Shown here: positions 48,978 to 60,689 of the stretch, in pieces
Position numbering within the stretch: the first letter of the stretch is position 1
Layout: each line of letters begins with the position of its first letter
Assembly: GCA_025024175.1 (NCBI GenBank)
Contig: QCXZ01000041.1
Coordinates: forward strand, 2,661,786 to 2,725,785
DNA from: Rhyzopertha dominica
Taxonomy: Eukaryota > Arthropoda > Insecta > Coleoptera > Bostrichidae
DNA: 64,000 nt
Direction of reading: 5' to 3'
Made by a program: the position numbers and the translations under genes
The notes under the pieces: generated by a model
What the model was told of the DNA's origin: nothing
Databases searched by the model: none
The model's input: only the letters and a program-made list of their open reading frames with translations

Positions 48978-49075
48978 GGAGATAAAGTGAACTTTTATGT
49001 AGCAAAGCTGGAGTTTAACCGCCGAGCTTGCGAGGCAGATAGGTCAGCCGCGCTACATAAAGTCACTTTAGCTCC
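48978..49075. repeat. 98-bp hairpin-forming inverted repeat
   Basis: GGAGATAAAGTGAACTTTTA (48978 onward, to TGTAGC at 49003) pairs with GCTACATAAAGTCACTTTAG (ending CTCC at 49075). The arms are about 25 bp with two small gaps or mismatches. The central 48 bp are CpG-rich. Probably a tiny MITE or an end of a larger element; no target duplication is clear. Confidence 0.6.
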
Positions 49076-49558
49076 AAATATTTCTTAGCTCTATTTAAAC
49101 ACGAAGCCCCGTATTGAAGGGTGATATAGTATTAAAAAGTTAGGGACGGCTAAAATGTCTGCTTAAAACCACAGCAGAAGAACAGTGCAATTTTTCAGTT
49201 ATTTGGTGGGATAGCACAAACCCTTCCTTTCGTATCTCAACGCCTAGCAGCAGCCGCCACCTAATTAAATCTGACGCAAGAGCGTAAATTTACTGGTTCG
49301 TAAAATAAAAATGACCACGTGCCTAGTTCCATAACACGGCTAATTAGCCAAGAAGTTTAATTGCCACCACATCCAGAGGAATCGTGGAGCCCTACATGGC
49401 GTTACTTAGCATTATACAGTATTGTTCTTCCTTCTGTGTGCGAGCTGTAATCAGAGATGCTCTGCTTTTAATTAGTATACGTTGTGTTTATCCGCCAGTG
49501 CATGAGATGGTGTAAATACGTGTATCAGTCAAGCCTAACGATAAGGGACACTACCAAA
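49076..49558. other. Stretch without recognised gene
   Basis: Nothing recognised. Confidence 0.35.
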
Positions 49559-49559
49559 T

Positions 49560-50575
49560 CATTCGCTATTTGGTACTGTCTGCATTAATATACCCCTTGT
49601 GAAAAATTATAGAAGTTTTTGATGACTGATTTGATTTTCTGCCGCTCCCAGATATACCGCCGGGCCGGCTACGTCTTCGCTGGGTTGGAGAGGTTACACG
49701 CTTGTTACTAGTGGGCTCCCACGTAGCGCATGTTATAGGAGTTTGGGGACTGGAATGGGGAGGCATCCAACCAGCGGATACTTTTTTATTAGTCTCCGTG
49801 GTGGATGGTGGCTTAGTTCGGCTGCATTATTCTTGTTCTTCCTCGGACGGGTTGCTGTCTGAGATTGTATACAGCTTTAGAACTTCCTTATTTATTGTTT
49901 TTTGTCTTTTGCGATTTATGACCGCTGTTCTGCATTTATGTTTGATTTTGCTATGATTCCCTCCACCGTTGTTTTCTATGTGTAGCACGGTCGTCCTACT
50001 TTCTCTCTCTTTGACTGTTTCTCTGCGGTTGAGTTTGCTTGTTATGTTGGTTCCCAGATATTTTATTGTATTTGTCAGCCTTATGTTTTGGTTCCCTAGT
50101 TTATATTCACTACCTGTCTTTAAAGTTTTTTCATTAAAGGGGTCTCTTATCATGACGGTGGTTTTGTTGTAATTTATGGTTAGCCCGTTTTCTGCTTTTA
50201 TCTTCTACATTCTTTAGAAAGTCGGTCAAGTCTTTTTCATTCTCTGTTATTACCCCACTAGGTCATCTGCATATGCCAGTATAAACGGAAGTTTATTGTC
50301 TGTTATATTTTTTTAATTGTGCGATAGTTTTTTGAATGATGTCATCTAGCACAATTGTAAATATTCTTGGTGATATGGGGCATCCTTGCTTTACTCCTCT
50401 ATTTTTTTGTTTTACCGGGGTTGTTTGGCCAAACCATTGTATTGTTGTATCTTCGTGTAGACAGGCCTTCGTTATCCTATTGACTAGGTAGTGGAGAACC
50501 TTTTCCTTTGCCAGAATTTCTGGTACAGATTGGCGATTTATCATATCAAATGCTTTCCTATAAAAACATTCATAC
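49560..50575 (-). pseudogene. Non-LTR retrotransposon, reverse transcriptase fragment (possibly RTE-like)
   Basis: Minus strand. Motif A reads RKAFDMINR near 50565-50530, followed in the 50544-50293 frame by IQWFGQTTPVKQKNRGVKQG and CPISPRIFTIVLDDI. After a stop, another frame gives LPFILAYADDLVG, with YADD at 50273-50262. Then come NEKDLTDFLKNVEDK, and in the 50153-49827 frame NQNIRLTNTIKYLGTNITSK, the KYLG block after the palm. The YKxxGVKQGCPxSPxLF form differs from the GVPQGS of the other LINEs here, so this is a separate lineage. It is 5' truncated; the 3' limit is uncertain (49560-49830). Several frame breaks. Confidence 0.8.
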
Positions 50576-50754
50576 CTTTTACTCGTAAGAATTCAGAAAA
50601 AAATCGCCATNCATAAATTTTTTTTTGAAAAACTTGGAAACTGAGATTAAGAGCTGAAAATTGGAACGAATTATTTTCATTTGGCACCAAAACAATCCCC
50701 CGCGTACCAATAAAAAAAATCCGCAGGGGCAGATTTTCCATATATGTATATATG

Positions 50755-51575
50755 ATATAGGCAGTAAGGGAATATCGACCTGGTGGATATATTAAATCGT
50801 TAATGAATACTCTTTTAACTTTGCCAAGCTTTCGACATTTATTTTACGTCTTCTTCTGGGCGTCTACAATCATCAAATACAATAATGGAACATTTAACTA
50901 CACTAGAAATACTTACAGTAACTTGAGGCTTTAAAATAAATTAATCATATGTGAATCTTTTATGTTGAAAATTTTGTATATTTGTTTATAGTACCCGACG
51001 ATGTCAAAATTTCAATCGACACTCCAAGGCTATTGTAATTAAAATTTTGAGGATTTCACCTTTATTATCTTTTAAATTTTATGTAATAATAGGATATTCA
51101 TTTTAATGGTAAAGCGGGAGATAGTAGGTAGTTATATATATTACTTAAATTATTTGTATCGGATTTTTTGTTTAATACATTAACACTTTTATTAATTTAG
51201 TACATTTCTAAAATTAATCTCTTATTCATATTTTGCTCCTTTTCTAATATGTTTACATTTTCCCAGTCAATTATATGATTGTTTTGTAATACATGTTCCA
51301 CTAATGCACATCTTTCCCGTTTTGTATTTATATCGCTTTTGTGTAAGGATATTCTACTGGCTTACCACTGCGAAGTTTGACCTACATAATTTCCATCGCA
51401 AGTAACACATTTTAGACAATATACTACTCCAGATTGAAATTTTAATGTTAATTTGATGATTGTAGACGCCCTGAAGAAGTCGTAAAATAAATGTCGAAAG
51501 CTTGGCAAAGTTAAAAGAGTATTCATTAACGATTTAATATATCCACCACGTCGATATTCCCTTACTGCCTATATA
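50755..51575 (-). mobile_element. Penelope-like element with 124-bp inverted arms and GIY-YIG fragment
   Basis: 50755-50877 and 51452-51575 are inverted copies (from GGCAGTAAGGGAATATCGAC to CGTCTACAATCATCAAA), about 124 bp each. Between them the minus strand 51435-51199 reads VVYCLKCVTCDGNYVGQTSQ, then a stop, then KRERCALVEHVLQNNHIIDW and ILEKEQNMNKRLILEM: the GIY-YIG, AxxEH, hydrophobic-DxE and NKRLxLE blocks of a PLE endonuclease. The arms carry CTGAAGA…GAAA, a hammerhead-like layout. Reverse transcriptase is absent. The plan matches the PLE at 28859-29649, but sequence differs, so it is another family. Confidence 0.8.
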
Positions 51576-51769
51576 ATAAGTGTGCGACCGCAACCTTCCT
51601 TCAATATGTATATATGTATATATTTTCAGATGTACCCAAGTTGACGCAGTCTGCTCCTAGTCTCCTTGAGCCTATCATCGACTCTTCATAAATTGGTAAG
51701 TCACCAGATTTCTTTATGTTTTTAACGGTATGCACTTATATAGTTTTTAAGGACTGTCATTGGAAAATA

Positions 51770-52340
51770 AAATTACACGCTACATTTTAGCAGATTTCGC
51801 GCAAATCCGCTTCGAAAAAAAATTACGAAGGAAATGTAAAGGAAACGCAGATGAGGTATCCATTAAGAATTTTTAATCAAGCTTATAATTTAAGGGAAGA
51901 AAAAACTTTCAAATACCAATCAATCTCTGTCCGTCGACGGGATATTCTGAAGGCGTCCTTCTTTCATTCCGGCAAACCGATATTCACCCACGGCCCCCCC
52001 CCCCCCCCGAGAAAAACGCTCTCCTCGTCCAATACAAAGATCGGAATGCCTCTTTGGGGCGAAAATTCCGTCTAAATTAGCCCAGGGAGAGTTAATGAAC
52101 GAAGAAATGTTTCGTTTTCTACTAATTTAAAAAGGAAAAGGGGAACGCGAACTTCTCCCGACTTCATTTTTTCAGCGTTCCCAGTTCTTTAATTAATTCG
52201 TCACGGGGGACGCGGATTCGAGAATTTTTTAAATAAATTTAATACCGTCAATGAATTTTTAAGATCTTTCCTTTCGTTACTTTATTAGGGTTGCCTGCGT
52301 TATGGTGGGGGGCGAGATTTCATTAGGGGAAAAATGGATG
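51770..52340. promoter_or_regulatory. CpG-richer island, possible regulatory element
   Basis: Contains a run of C at about 51995-52007, TCTTTAATTAATTCGTCACG and other TTAATT sites in CpG-rich context. No motif-bearing frame. Function inferred. Confidence 0.25.
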
Positions 52341-53038
52341 CGAGAAGAAAAATTACACGATTACACTTTGGAAAGTTCCAGTCTAAATTGTCAAATATCT
52401 AGAATTTACTTAGAATCCAGTAGCGAATACACACGGTGCTTCTCTTTCAAGTCCCGTAAATATTTTAATTTAATAAGTAGTAATTTAATGTTTTGGAGTA
52501 ATACTTATTTTGTTTTGTTAACGTTTTTATACTTATTGCGTTAGCATGTCAACTGTCATTTTTGTCCTAGGTTTAGAAATGCCAGAGTTAAATTAATGTA
52601 TTTTTTATTAAATTAATTAAGTACCACGTGAATTGGTTTTAGCTTTTGAAATTTAAATTAATTGTACAATTTAAACATGTGAAGTCTTTGATTTTTCGTG
52701 GGTGATTCTTTTAAGTATTCCTTAGAGACTGTGTCGAATATCCATTCTCATTGCCTTTTGAGGCAAGTTCCAGTTTTGTATATGTACCTATTTCTTAGGA
52801 AACACTATCAATTTTGTGAATTCCCACTATATACCGAAGTCCGTTTAATATATTTTTTTTAAATAAATGTCTCGATTTCTTAGATAGATAGATATCTATT
52901 TGTGCTGATACTAATGTATTTTACACATGTCCAAAAACGTATTTAAATAAAGATAGGAAAGTTCTTTAGGTTTTCAGGTAGTAAATTATAGAACTAATGC
53001 AGCAATAATTAGTGCTGTTTCGAGCTCTGGTTAATCTA
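52341..53038. other. Stretch without recognised gene
   Basis: AT-rich; may include the 3' end of the LINE that follows on the minus strand. Confidence 0.35.
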
Positions 53039-53039
53039 A

Positions 53040-53830
53040 AAAAAGATCGATTCAGCTGTCTATTGTACATTGATATATAAAAATGCAAGGAACCGTGAGT
53101 ATTTTGACTGTTCTGAAATCATTACGGTAGTAATTACAATAGCCACAACCCGAAATTATTTGAACACATTTTCTCTGTATTTTAAATAATTTAAGTGATC
53201 TCATGCAACAATAGCATACGATATAATGCTTTGAAAACATCATGAAAGGCTATCAGTAATGTTTTATGTTTACTGTTTCCACCAGTGTTTCCCAAGTCAG
53301 ACAAAGGTCAAGCATGACACCCAGAAGTTTTATATTATTTGTGTAAAATAAAAGTTTAATCTTTAATTTTTCTTTCGTCTAATTTTTGTTCACCAAAAGT
53401 TTGTTTACTATAAACCAATCATTTAATTGAGATTGCACCTGTAACCTAATTGATTGAAGATCCTCTAAATATTTTTGCGTGTTATGTACATCAGAAAGAC
53501 AAAAAGGCAAATCATTTATAAATTAATGTTACAAATAAAATTGGCCTACGAACTGATCCTTGGGCTACACCAAAAAGTGTATTGTTTTTAACTAGGCATC
53601 TTTACTTTTTGAACTACTAAGGTTGGAGATTATCTTTCTCATTTGATTGTAAGTAACTTCACAAAACTTAAATGAGTTATGGTCTGTTACAGGTTTAAGG
53701 CATCAATACTGACAAAAAGAATATTGAGGTCATTTACTGATTTAGGAACTTTTACGATTTTTTTGTGTTAAATTGCTATTAAACGTTTTTTTTTCAGTAT
53801 TTTTGCCTGTTTGTTGTAATACACCTAATA
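53040..53830 (-). pseudogene. Non-LTR retrotransposon (jockey/CR1 group), internally deleted fragment
   Basis: Minus strand. From right: EVTYNQMRKIISNLSSSKSK resembles the segment before the reverse transcriptase; most of fingers and motif A are missing. FGVAQGSVRRPILF (near 53572-53555) is the GVPQGSVLGP block, followed by NDLPFCLSDV. The YADD segment is not seen. QSQLNDWFIVNKLLVN and IKLLGVMLDLCLTWETLVET are the post-palm blocks. The C-terminus, 53243-53052, has KIQRKCVQIISGCGYCNYYR and VKILTVPCIFIYQC, typical of these LINEs. Several stops and at least one large deletion. Confidence 0.8.
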
Positions 53831-54368
53831 CACGTAGTTTTACCATGAAGAATTTGTACCCGATTTAATATGTTCAATCTCTTCAACTTTTAGATTTACG
53901 TAAAAACTTGCTTTCGTAATTAAGTATTGGGATGNTTAATTGGTCGTTTGTTAACTTCGTTTCAAGACAGTTCAAAATTTTTCAATTATGCTCTTATGTC
54001 ATATTACTTTGTCAGTAAGAAAAGTTTGAAAAGCTCTCAACTATGCCAGTATGTGTGGTTCTTAACCTAGACAAGTAAATGGTAAATCCTGCTAAGCTAA
54101 ATTCCACTGCTATGAGAAAAAACGGAATCATTCCTGATAATAACAATTCATTGCTCCATTTACTTTTGGAACGAAGTATAGCATATAAAAATATGAAAAG
54201 GCCCAATATACACTTATGCAGTATAACTATTTCTAATTTTCAGAAGCATAGTAAAATAGTAATAATTGCAATAATACAGAAACTAGTAAATTGTTCTTTT
54301 TGAGGTTTGATTGGGTTATTTATTTGGTGATAAGCAGTAGGACACGGAATGCTTCAAATTTAATTTAG
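53831..54368. other. Stretch without recognised gene
   Basis: AT-rich; a single N at 53935; short frames without motifs. Confidence 0.35.
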
Positions 54369-54369
54369 C

Positions 54370-55090
54370 TACAGAAAATGACGTATACTTTTAAATCACC
54401 CGGACGTTCCATCTTTTATCTGCAACATTTCCTCCGGAAGCGGCGAATATCAAACAGAGCGACTCCGTAATTTATCATGTATTAAGGATTAATAGCAATT
54501 CAGAAGTCATTTCACAACACTTATTGCCAAGAAGTCGACGAACGAAACGCGATTTGCCCCCAGTATCCCGGGAGACTCCAACCCCAGCGATATACCAAAT
54601 TGACTGCATAAAACAGGCCATTCTCAGCTTATACATGTATACACAACGGGCTTTTTCCGTTTCTGATTAAATTCCTTTTCATCTGAAAGGCCGAACGCAT
54701 TCGCTGGCTTGCATCGCGAAAGGACTGCATAAGACGCGCGGACTCTAATTATTTCGGCCGTGAGCGCGCGTTAGGAGTTATTAAAATGCCAATCAAAGCC
54801 CTCTCTACCTGCCTCCTCAAAGGCAGGCCACAAATGAATCCGCAGAAAACAAAAGAGAAACAATTAAAAAGTGTAAATTACAAACACACATCTCGTTCCG
54901 GATGAAAAATTATACCGAATGAAAAATACGTCCGCAGTGATGTATCGTTTCTTGTATTGCCGGCCTGAACTGCGTTTCCTTTTGGCAATTATACCTCTTC
55001 GAGATAATAGCTTTGGGGGATCCATTTGTTAGACGATTCGGTCTATTAGAACTGTATAGATTTTGTTTGTTTCGAGGGTTCATCTTGATG
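54370..55090. promoter_or_regulatory. CpG-richer island, possible regulatory element
   Basis: CpG-rich with GACTCTAATTATTTCGG, GAGCGCGCGTTAGG and several TTATTAA/ATTAA sites. No coding frame with a motif. Function inferred. Confidence 0.28.
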
Positions 55091-57938
55091 ATTCCCATAA
55101 AATTTTGATATTATTCCGGGAGAAAGGGATTTATCACCCCTTTAAATAACTAGCATGTATAATCGTTCATTAAGGGTCCTCAATCCATTAAATTTTATGA
55201 CGCATGTAGACGTTTTCGCCTGCCACCATAACTTGGGACACAGTATTACTAGATTAGTTTCTTAATGCAGACAGAATAAGAAAGACCTAAACTGAACTTC
55301 ACTCGGACCGTATTTCTGTATTTGTAAACTCAACAAAAATACGGCCATATAAACTATAAACATAAAAAGCGTAAACTTTTTACATGTTTTACTAGCGAAC
55401 GGAAATAAGTATATAAATGCCTCGAGTAAAACTACATTTGACCCTTTTCAAAAGCAGTTAAAAAAAGTGAATCGGTTTTCCTTATCATTTTTTTACTAAA
55501 TAATGGCAGAACAAAAGAGCTGCAAGTCTAATAAATACACTTGGCGGGTGGTGCCATCAAAAATAATAGGAAAAATATTTGTGTCTAAACACCAAACTGA
55601 ACCAACCAAATCACAAATCCTAAAGTTTTATTATATCATTATATGCAAACATCAACTCAATTCCTAAATATTTCACTTGCTACGGGAGCTGTCTCAAACA
55701 TCGTCATGCTAATAACCTATGCGTCTGCACGTCCTTGCATAGCACAGTGTGATACTCGTATCCTCTTGACCTGGCACCCTCATTTTTTAAGCCGGCTGCA
55801 TAATACAATGGTCCCCCGTTTCCAATTTTATGCAAAAAAAACCGCCACTGTGCACGTGACAGACCGTTTCAATCGGATGAAAATATTTCGCTGTAAATCA
55901 TCGTCTGTTTGTGATGCATTCTGTTATTTATTGTCGTTTACGGCTTGCTTTCTTATAACTGGCACCGGCGTTAAAAATTTTGCAGATTCATGTCGGATAA
56001 ATAAATCTTTGGTTTGAAAAATTTACGTTGAATTCTATAAGCATGTAACATTGAATATAAGCAGGGGTTGATTCGGTGGCTAAGCTGTCATCTTCAATAG
56101 ATGGTAAAGTGACCTCTTAAAATCTTGGGATAGATTTCACCAGATACAAAATCAATCCAAAAGGTCTGAGTAACTAAGGATGGTGCTGGGCAACAATTAA
56201 ATGCATGCATCACTGTATATTTTGCTAATCTCGTAAACAGCACCAAATCGAAGGTTTTATTTTTCAGATCGATTCTGCCAATAACGTGGGATTAATGATC
56301 CAGAAATAGTAGTATCTGAAAGATAAGCTACTGTTAGTCATATCTAAAAGATTAACTTTTATATGTGGTAGCCTATTTTTACAAGCTTTAACATGTAAAG
56401 TTTACCCAAAGATGTATTGTATTTACAGTTTTGATTATTTGATAAGGCAGATAATTTTTAATTACGACTACCAATTTTTTTTTTATTTTGAAGTGTACAT
56501 TTATTTAAAATTGATGAAGCTGTGGTAATAAAACACCATACAGGATTGCACGTGATTGAGGGTATTCGAGAAAGGAATCCTCACACAGGATCAATGAGTA
56601 ATTTGACACAGTCACGACACCATCAAAAAAAGTATGACACTGCTGCTTTCTGGAAAAGATGTTAAAGAATCAAAGGTGAATTACCGCGAAAATATATCAG
56701 CGTACATCGTTAGTTTTCTGAGCAATTGCATCCTTCCAAAAAATTCAACACAGCTTATCCAAAAAAAAAGAAATTCTAGAATTTTTGCCCGCTTTTTTAA
56801 AGAAAGATATACAGAATACACGGGGAGTCTGATATCTGATTTAGTTTCGTTATTTAATACTTAAAATAGAAAACCGATCACGTCAAACTTTCGAGATTGC
56901 ACGACCACGTATCTTGAGTATTTTTATCTCAAATATTAGTAGGTAATCGTCAAATTTTGATTGCTTTGGAAATAAAAGAATTTAAAAAAATCAACTAACT
57001 GCGTGTTATACAAATTGACATTAGTTGTTTGTTAGCTGAAGTTTTTTAAAGCTGAAAAGCATTTTAGTTATTCAAGAAATCAAAACAAACTTGATTTACA
57101 AATGTGTGCTGCAAATATCAATCTGTCCAAAAATAGAAAGTATGTTTGTATGATCATGTAACTGACTGTTACTGATGTCTGACAAAAGTGACAGAATTAT
57201 CGAAGAAATTCTGTGAAGGTCCCTATTTGAATGACCCAGACAGAGCTAAACAATTTAGTACGTGATATACATTTAACGAATCTACACTACTTTTGGAATC
57301 GCGATTACAAGAGTGCCAGCAATACAAGAGTATTGAAAAGCATTCAAGGAAGACATGAATCATCAAGTCAGTATTATGAAAATATAAACTGAACTAGAGA
57401 CTGTTCATAGACTCATCAAAAAGTGGTCTGAAAGCTATCTTGTTTAATTCCGTAAAATCATTAGATTTGGCAAGTTTGTCTTCATTGGTGAGACTTCAAG
57501 ATGAATATACTGTTTAGGAGATAGTCAAGCTGTGAAGCAACATTATCTTAAAAAACAATTTACATGTTGCCTTTTTCACCTAAGTTATTTGATTTTTGTC
57601 CTACTGAAACATTCTCTAAGTCTGTTAATTGTTCACAATAATAATATCAAGGTATTCTACTCAGTACTTTTAGTTTTTTATAGCTCAAAATCTAGATGTG
57701 ATAGGAAGCTTTATCTAATGTTTTCTTGTTTAATTAAATATAAAATAAGCCTGGAATAAAGTAGATTTGTTGGAGTAGACGATGAATTTAAAGGCGAAAG
57801 TGACGTTTACGCTGATAATGATTCGTTTAGGGTTATTGGGGGCTAAAATAAAATTTCAGGGTATATCTTTGAGTAATCTTTACATCAGATGAAATACGAA
57901 GCGGGAACCAAAATTAGCCGCGTTTAGAAACGTCTATA
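55091..57938. other. Long AT-rich stretch without recognised gene
   Basis: A 124-codon plus frame at 55643-56017 (start MQTSTQFLNISLATGAVSNI) is longer than expected by chance but shows no motif I know. Nothing else recognised. Confidence 0.35.
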
Positions 57939-57939
57939 T

Positions 57940-58440
57940 ACGTCCTCCTATCATCTGTAAGTGTCAAAGAACAAATGCCTCGACAAATAAACTGAAGAGT
58001 TCTCAGTTTGCTGCGTCCTTTTGAAATCCATCACGGGGGTCCCGGAATTCCATCTGATTTCTGTTTACACGTCATGAAAAGTCCGGATGAAACGCAAACA
58101 TTTCTCGCGATGCCATCCTTCTTGGCCGGCGTACAACTGAGATGCGGTCGCGATAGGGCACTTTATCACGCATCGCGCTGAAATATTTAAACTTCATTTG
58201 TTTTACAATGGCGGCTTAGCGCCTATTACGTCACGGTTTGCGTTGATGCGGCGTGGTGCCCGTCGAACGCCTTTGATCTGGGCCGTCATTTCGAACGGGA
58301 ACGGAATTCACACCCCCTTTGCTCGGCAAAGAGTGGGCCGACGCAAATTTATATTGGTTGTCTTTGTTTCCGCAAAAGGGAATTTTCAACTAGGTTAGAA
58401 CGATTCGCGTTTCAGGGGTCGGAACTAATGAATCTTGAAA
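57940..58440. promoter_or_regulatory. CpG-richer island with CRE-like site, possible regulatory element
   Basis: Contains TTACGTCA at 58226-58233, a CREB/PAR-bZIP-type site, within ACAATGGCGGCTTAGCGCC context and CpG-rich flanks. A 66-codon frame at 58198-58398 has no motif. Function inferred. Confidence 0.3.
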
Positions 58441-58448
58441 ACGCCCCG

Positions 58449-58648
58449 CTGAAACCATCCTCTTGCACATTAACACTCGAGTTGTTATTCGGACAAAGCT
58501 GGCGGTCAACGTAAACGGAATTCGTGAACCGTTGGCTTCATTTTCGAACTCTTTCCGTGATGACAGTTGATTCTAAGGTGTTTCACGAATCATATTCATC
58601 AATGAAGAAACGTAGTCGACCTTCTACTACCTAGATTTGTTCTTTGGA
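58449..58648. repeat. 200-bp direct duplication, copy 1
   Basis: Matches 59079-59278, 630 bp downstream in the same orientation, including a perfect run around TTAACACTCGAGTTGTTATT and CCGTGATGACAGTTGATTCT. On the minus strand the frame RFFIDEYDS, stop, NTLESTVITERVRK, stop, SQRFTNSVY runs through it. Confidence 0.88.
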
Positions 58649-59078
58649 AGCTATTAACAGCATTAGTATTGATCCTTTCGGCGTAATTCTGGGTTTTAAT
58701 CCTCTTAATCAAATCCAGCTAACAAAAAAGGTCTGGTTTGTACTTTTCGGTTGTCTCTAGACGTTTCGGCTAATATGTACTTCAATCGCTTAAAGTTCTA
58801 GTTTAAAAGCTATAGGGTTGCAATGATTCCAGTATCGAAATTTAACGGCCAGTACAACAAATGGATTGAATTTCCCGACATGTTTACTTCATTAATAAAC
58901 GACAATTTCCAAACATTCTTTCCTTCAAGGCGTTAATATAACAGAATTGCAAGCCCTAAAATCATACCATTTTTGAGTGTTCTAGTTATGAGATGCCTAA
59001 ATGAAACTAATCACATTTGGAGACAAAAATAGACTGCTGCAATCAAGCTAATACAGATCTTTATTACGCTGGGCCTCA

Positions 59079-59278
59079 CTGAAATCATCCTTTTGCACAT
59101 TAACACTCGAGTTGTTATTCGGACAAAGCTGTTGGTCAGCATAGACAGAAATTGTGAATCGTTGGCTTCATTTTCGAACACTTTCCGTGATGACAGTTGA
59201 TTCTAACGTGTTTCGCGGATCATATTCATCAATAAAGAAACGTTGTCCACCTTCTAGTGCGTATAATTGCTTTTTGGA
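59079..59278. repeat. 200-bp direct duplication, copy 2
   Basis: Second copy. On the minus strand it is open for QLYALEGGQRFFIDEYDPRN TLESTVITESVRK up to a TGA shared with copy 1, then SQRFTISVYADQQLCPNNNS continues in the same frame. Possibly a duplicated decayed exon or an unknown element; not recognised. Confidence 0.88.
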
Positions 59279-59614
59279 ATAAAGTGTTCACCACGACGTC
59301 TATGTCCACGATTACAAACTTACTACTGAAGATGCCTGTCACACTATTAGACCAAATATATGAAGATATAACAAGAAAAAGATATGAACCATGACCATCC
59401 AAGTTGCATTGTCAAAAATTCAAAAGACATGTTAGTCTACTAATTCTTGGTCTTAAATTTGGAGCTTGTAGTTATGATGTTATTACATTAAATAAGTACA
59501 TAAGACCTATAATGTCTACTTGGAAAATGTGAAAACACGCTTTAGTAAAGTTTACCATAAAAAATTAGAAATCAAGGCATTTTTTGACCCAATGGCAATA
59601 TCTAACATACCAGC

Positions 59615-60180
59615 GATACAATTGACCACAATCTACTATGTGCTAAACATAAACATATAAAGGTTTTTGTATCATATTTGAGTGATAGACGTCAATGGGC
59701 AGTTACTGACAACAATTTACATTCCGATTTTCGTGAAATTGCATCCCGAATGCCACGGGGTTCGGATCATGGCCCTTTATTGTTCACAGTATATACTTTC
59801 GATATGGAATCATTATTTAAACCAAGGTGGAATTTCGATTTTGATTCAATTAAATCATATATTTCTTAAGAACCTTGTTAAAACTGATGTTCGTTGTATA
59901 TCTGCTATCCTACTACCTAATAGTATACTTTCCATGCTTTAATTGAGTATGAACGAGATACAATTTTTTTGCTTCCGTAAATTTGAACATGTTACTAGAA
60001 CATTTGAGAACTACAGTAAATAGAAATCAACAAAACGTTTGATTCTTATACATCTTGTTTTAATCACTATCATATTGCAAATAAAATGCCTGTTTATCTT
60101 CGCTGCAAATTACAATTCATACGTGATGCATATATGTTGAAATCCTTACAAACTAGAGGCTGTAAAAATTACGTCAAAAA
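59615..60180 (+). pseudogene. Degraded non-LTR reverse transcriptase fragment
   Basis: Plus strand. DTIDHNLLCAK (59615 onward) is the part right after the motif-A Asp. Then VSYLSDRRQWAVTDNN and MPRGSDHGPLLFTVYTFDM match the SYLxxRxQ and GVPQGSxLGPLLFxLYxND blocks. Past 59870 only traces remain; KMPVYLRCKLQF-like sequence near 60085-60115 may be the tail. Many stops and frame changes. CR1/jockey-type. Confidence 0.72.
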
Positions 60181-60503
60181 TTGTATTGGTAGTGTTTAAA
60201 TCATGTGGATTATGTCTGCCTGTCTTTATAATTTGGCTATCATACAACTTTAATGTGTTGTTACTTGTTAACAATAAGAGTGTATTAGGTTTTGCTTTTT
60301 TCATTTCGAAAGATTGATGCTTCTATTTTTGTATTCTTTTTTTTTAATGAGTAAAGTAAAAGCATCAAGTTTTCATTTACTAATTCAGTCAAGACTCGCT
60401 TTTTATTTGCATGTACGAGAACAAATTTTAAATTTAAACTTGAAAAGTTGGTGCAAAATATTTTCGTATTCAATATGTCTATGTGACAACCCCTATATTG
60501 CAT

Positions 60504-60670
60504 ACTGATCTCACCAAAGCTTTCTATGGAGTACATCACTGTTATTATAGTAAATGTCAGGAAATTTATTTTCGCAGTAAAATTAATTAGATCCGCGGAG
60601 TTTCTCAGGGTTCCATCTTGGATCCACTTTTGTTTACAATATTCTTTAATGACGTTAGGCACACTGATTA
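60504..60670 (+). pseudogene. Degraded non-LTR reverse transcriptase fragment, second copy
   Basis: One plus frame reads TDLTKAFYGVHH, the motif-A block with its second D (normally AFD) changed to Y. It skips the region between motifs A and B, and after one stop continues IRGVSQGSILDPLLFTIFFN DVRHTD, the GVPQGSxLGPLLFxxFxND block. It overlaps in domain content with 59615-60180, so it is a separate insertion, or a duplicated part of it. A 198-codon frame on the opposite strand covers this and is therefore a shadow. Confidence 0.72.
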
Positions 60671-60689
60671 GGGTAGTATTACGGACGCT

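Noticed and set aside
51471..51500. Hammerhead core in the 51.5-kb PLE arm as its own RNA feature
   Set aside because: CTGAAGA and GAAA are present, but stem II pairs only three bases and is mismatched in this arm; mentioned only as hammerhead-like.
55643..56017. 124-codon frame as a possible gene
   Set aside because: Length alone is not enough; no motif, no splice context and no neighbours support it.
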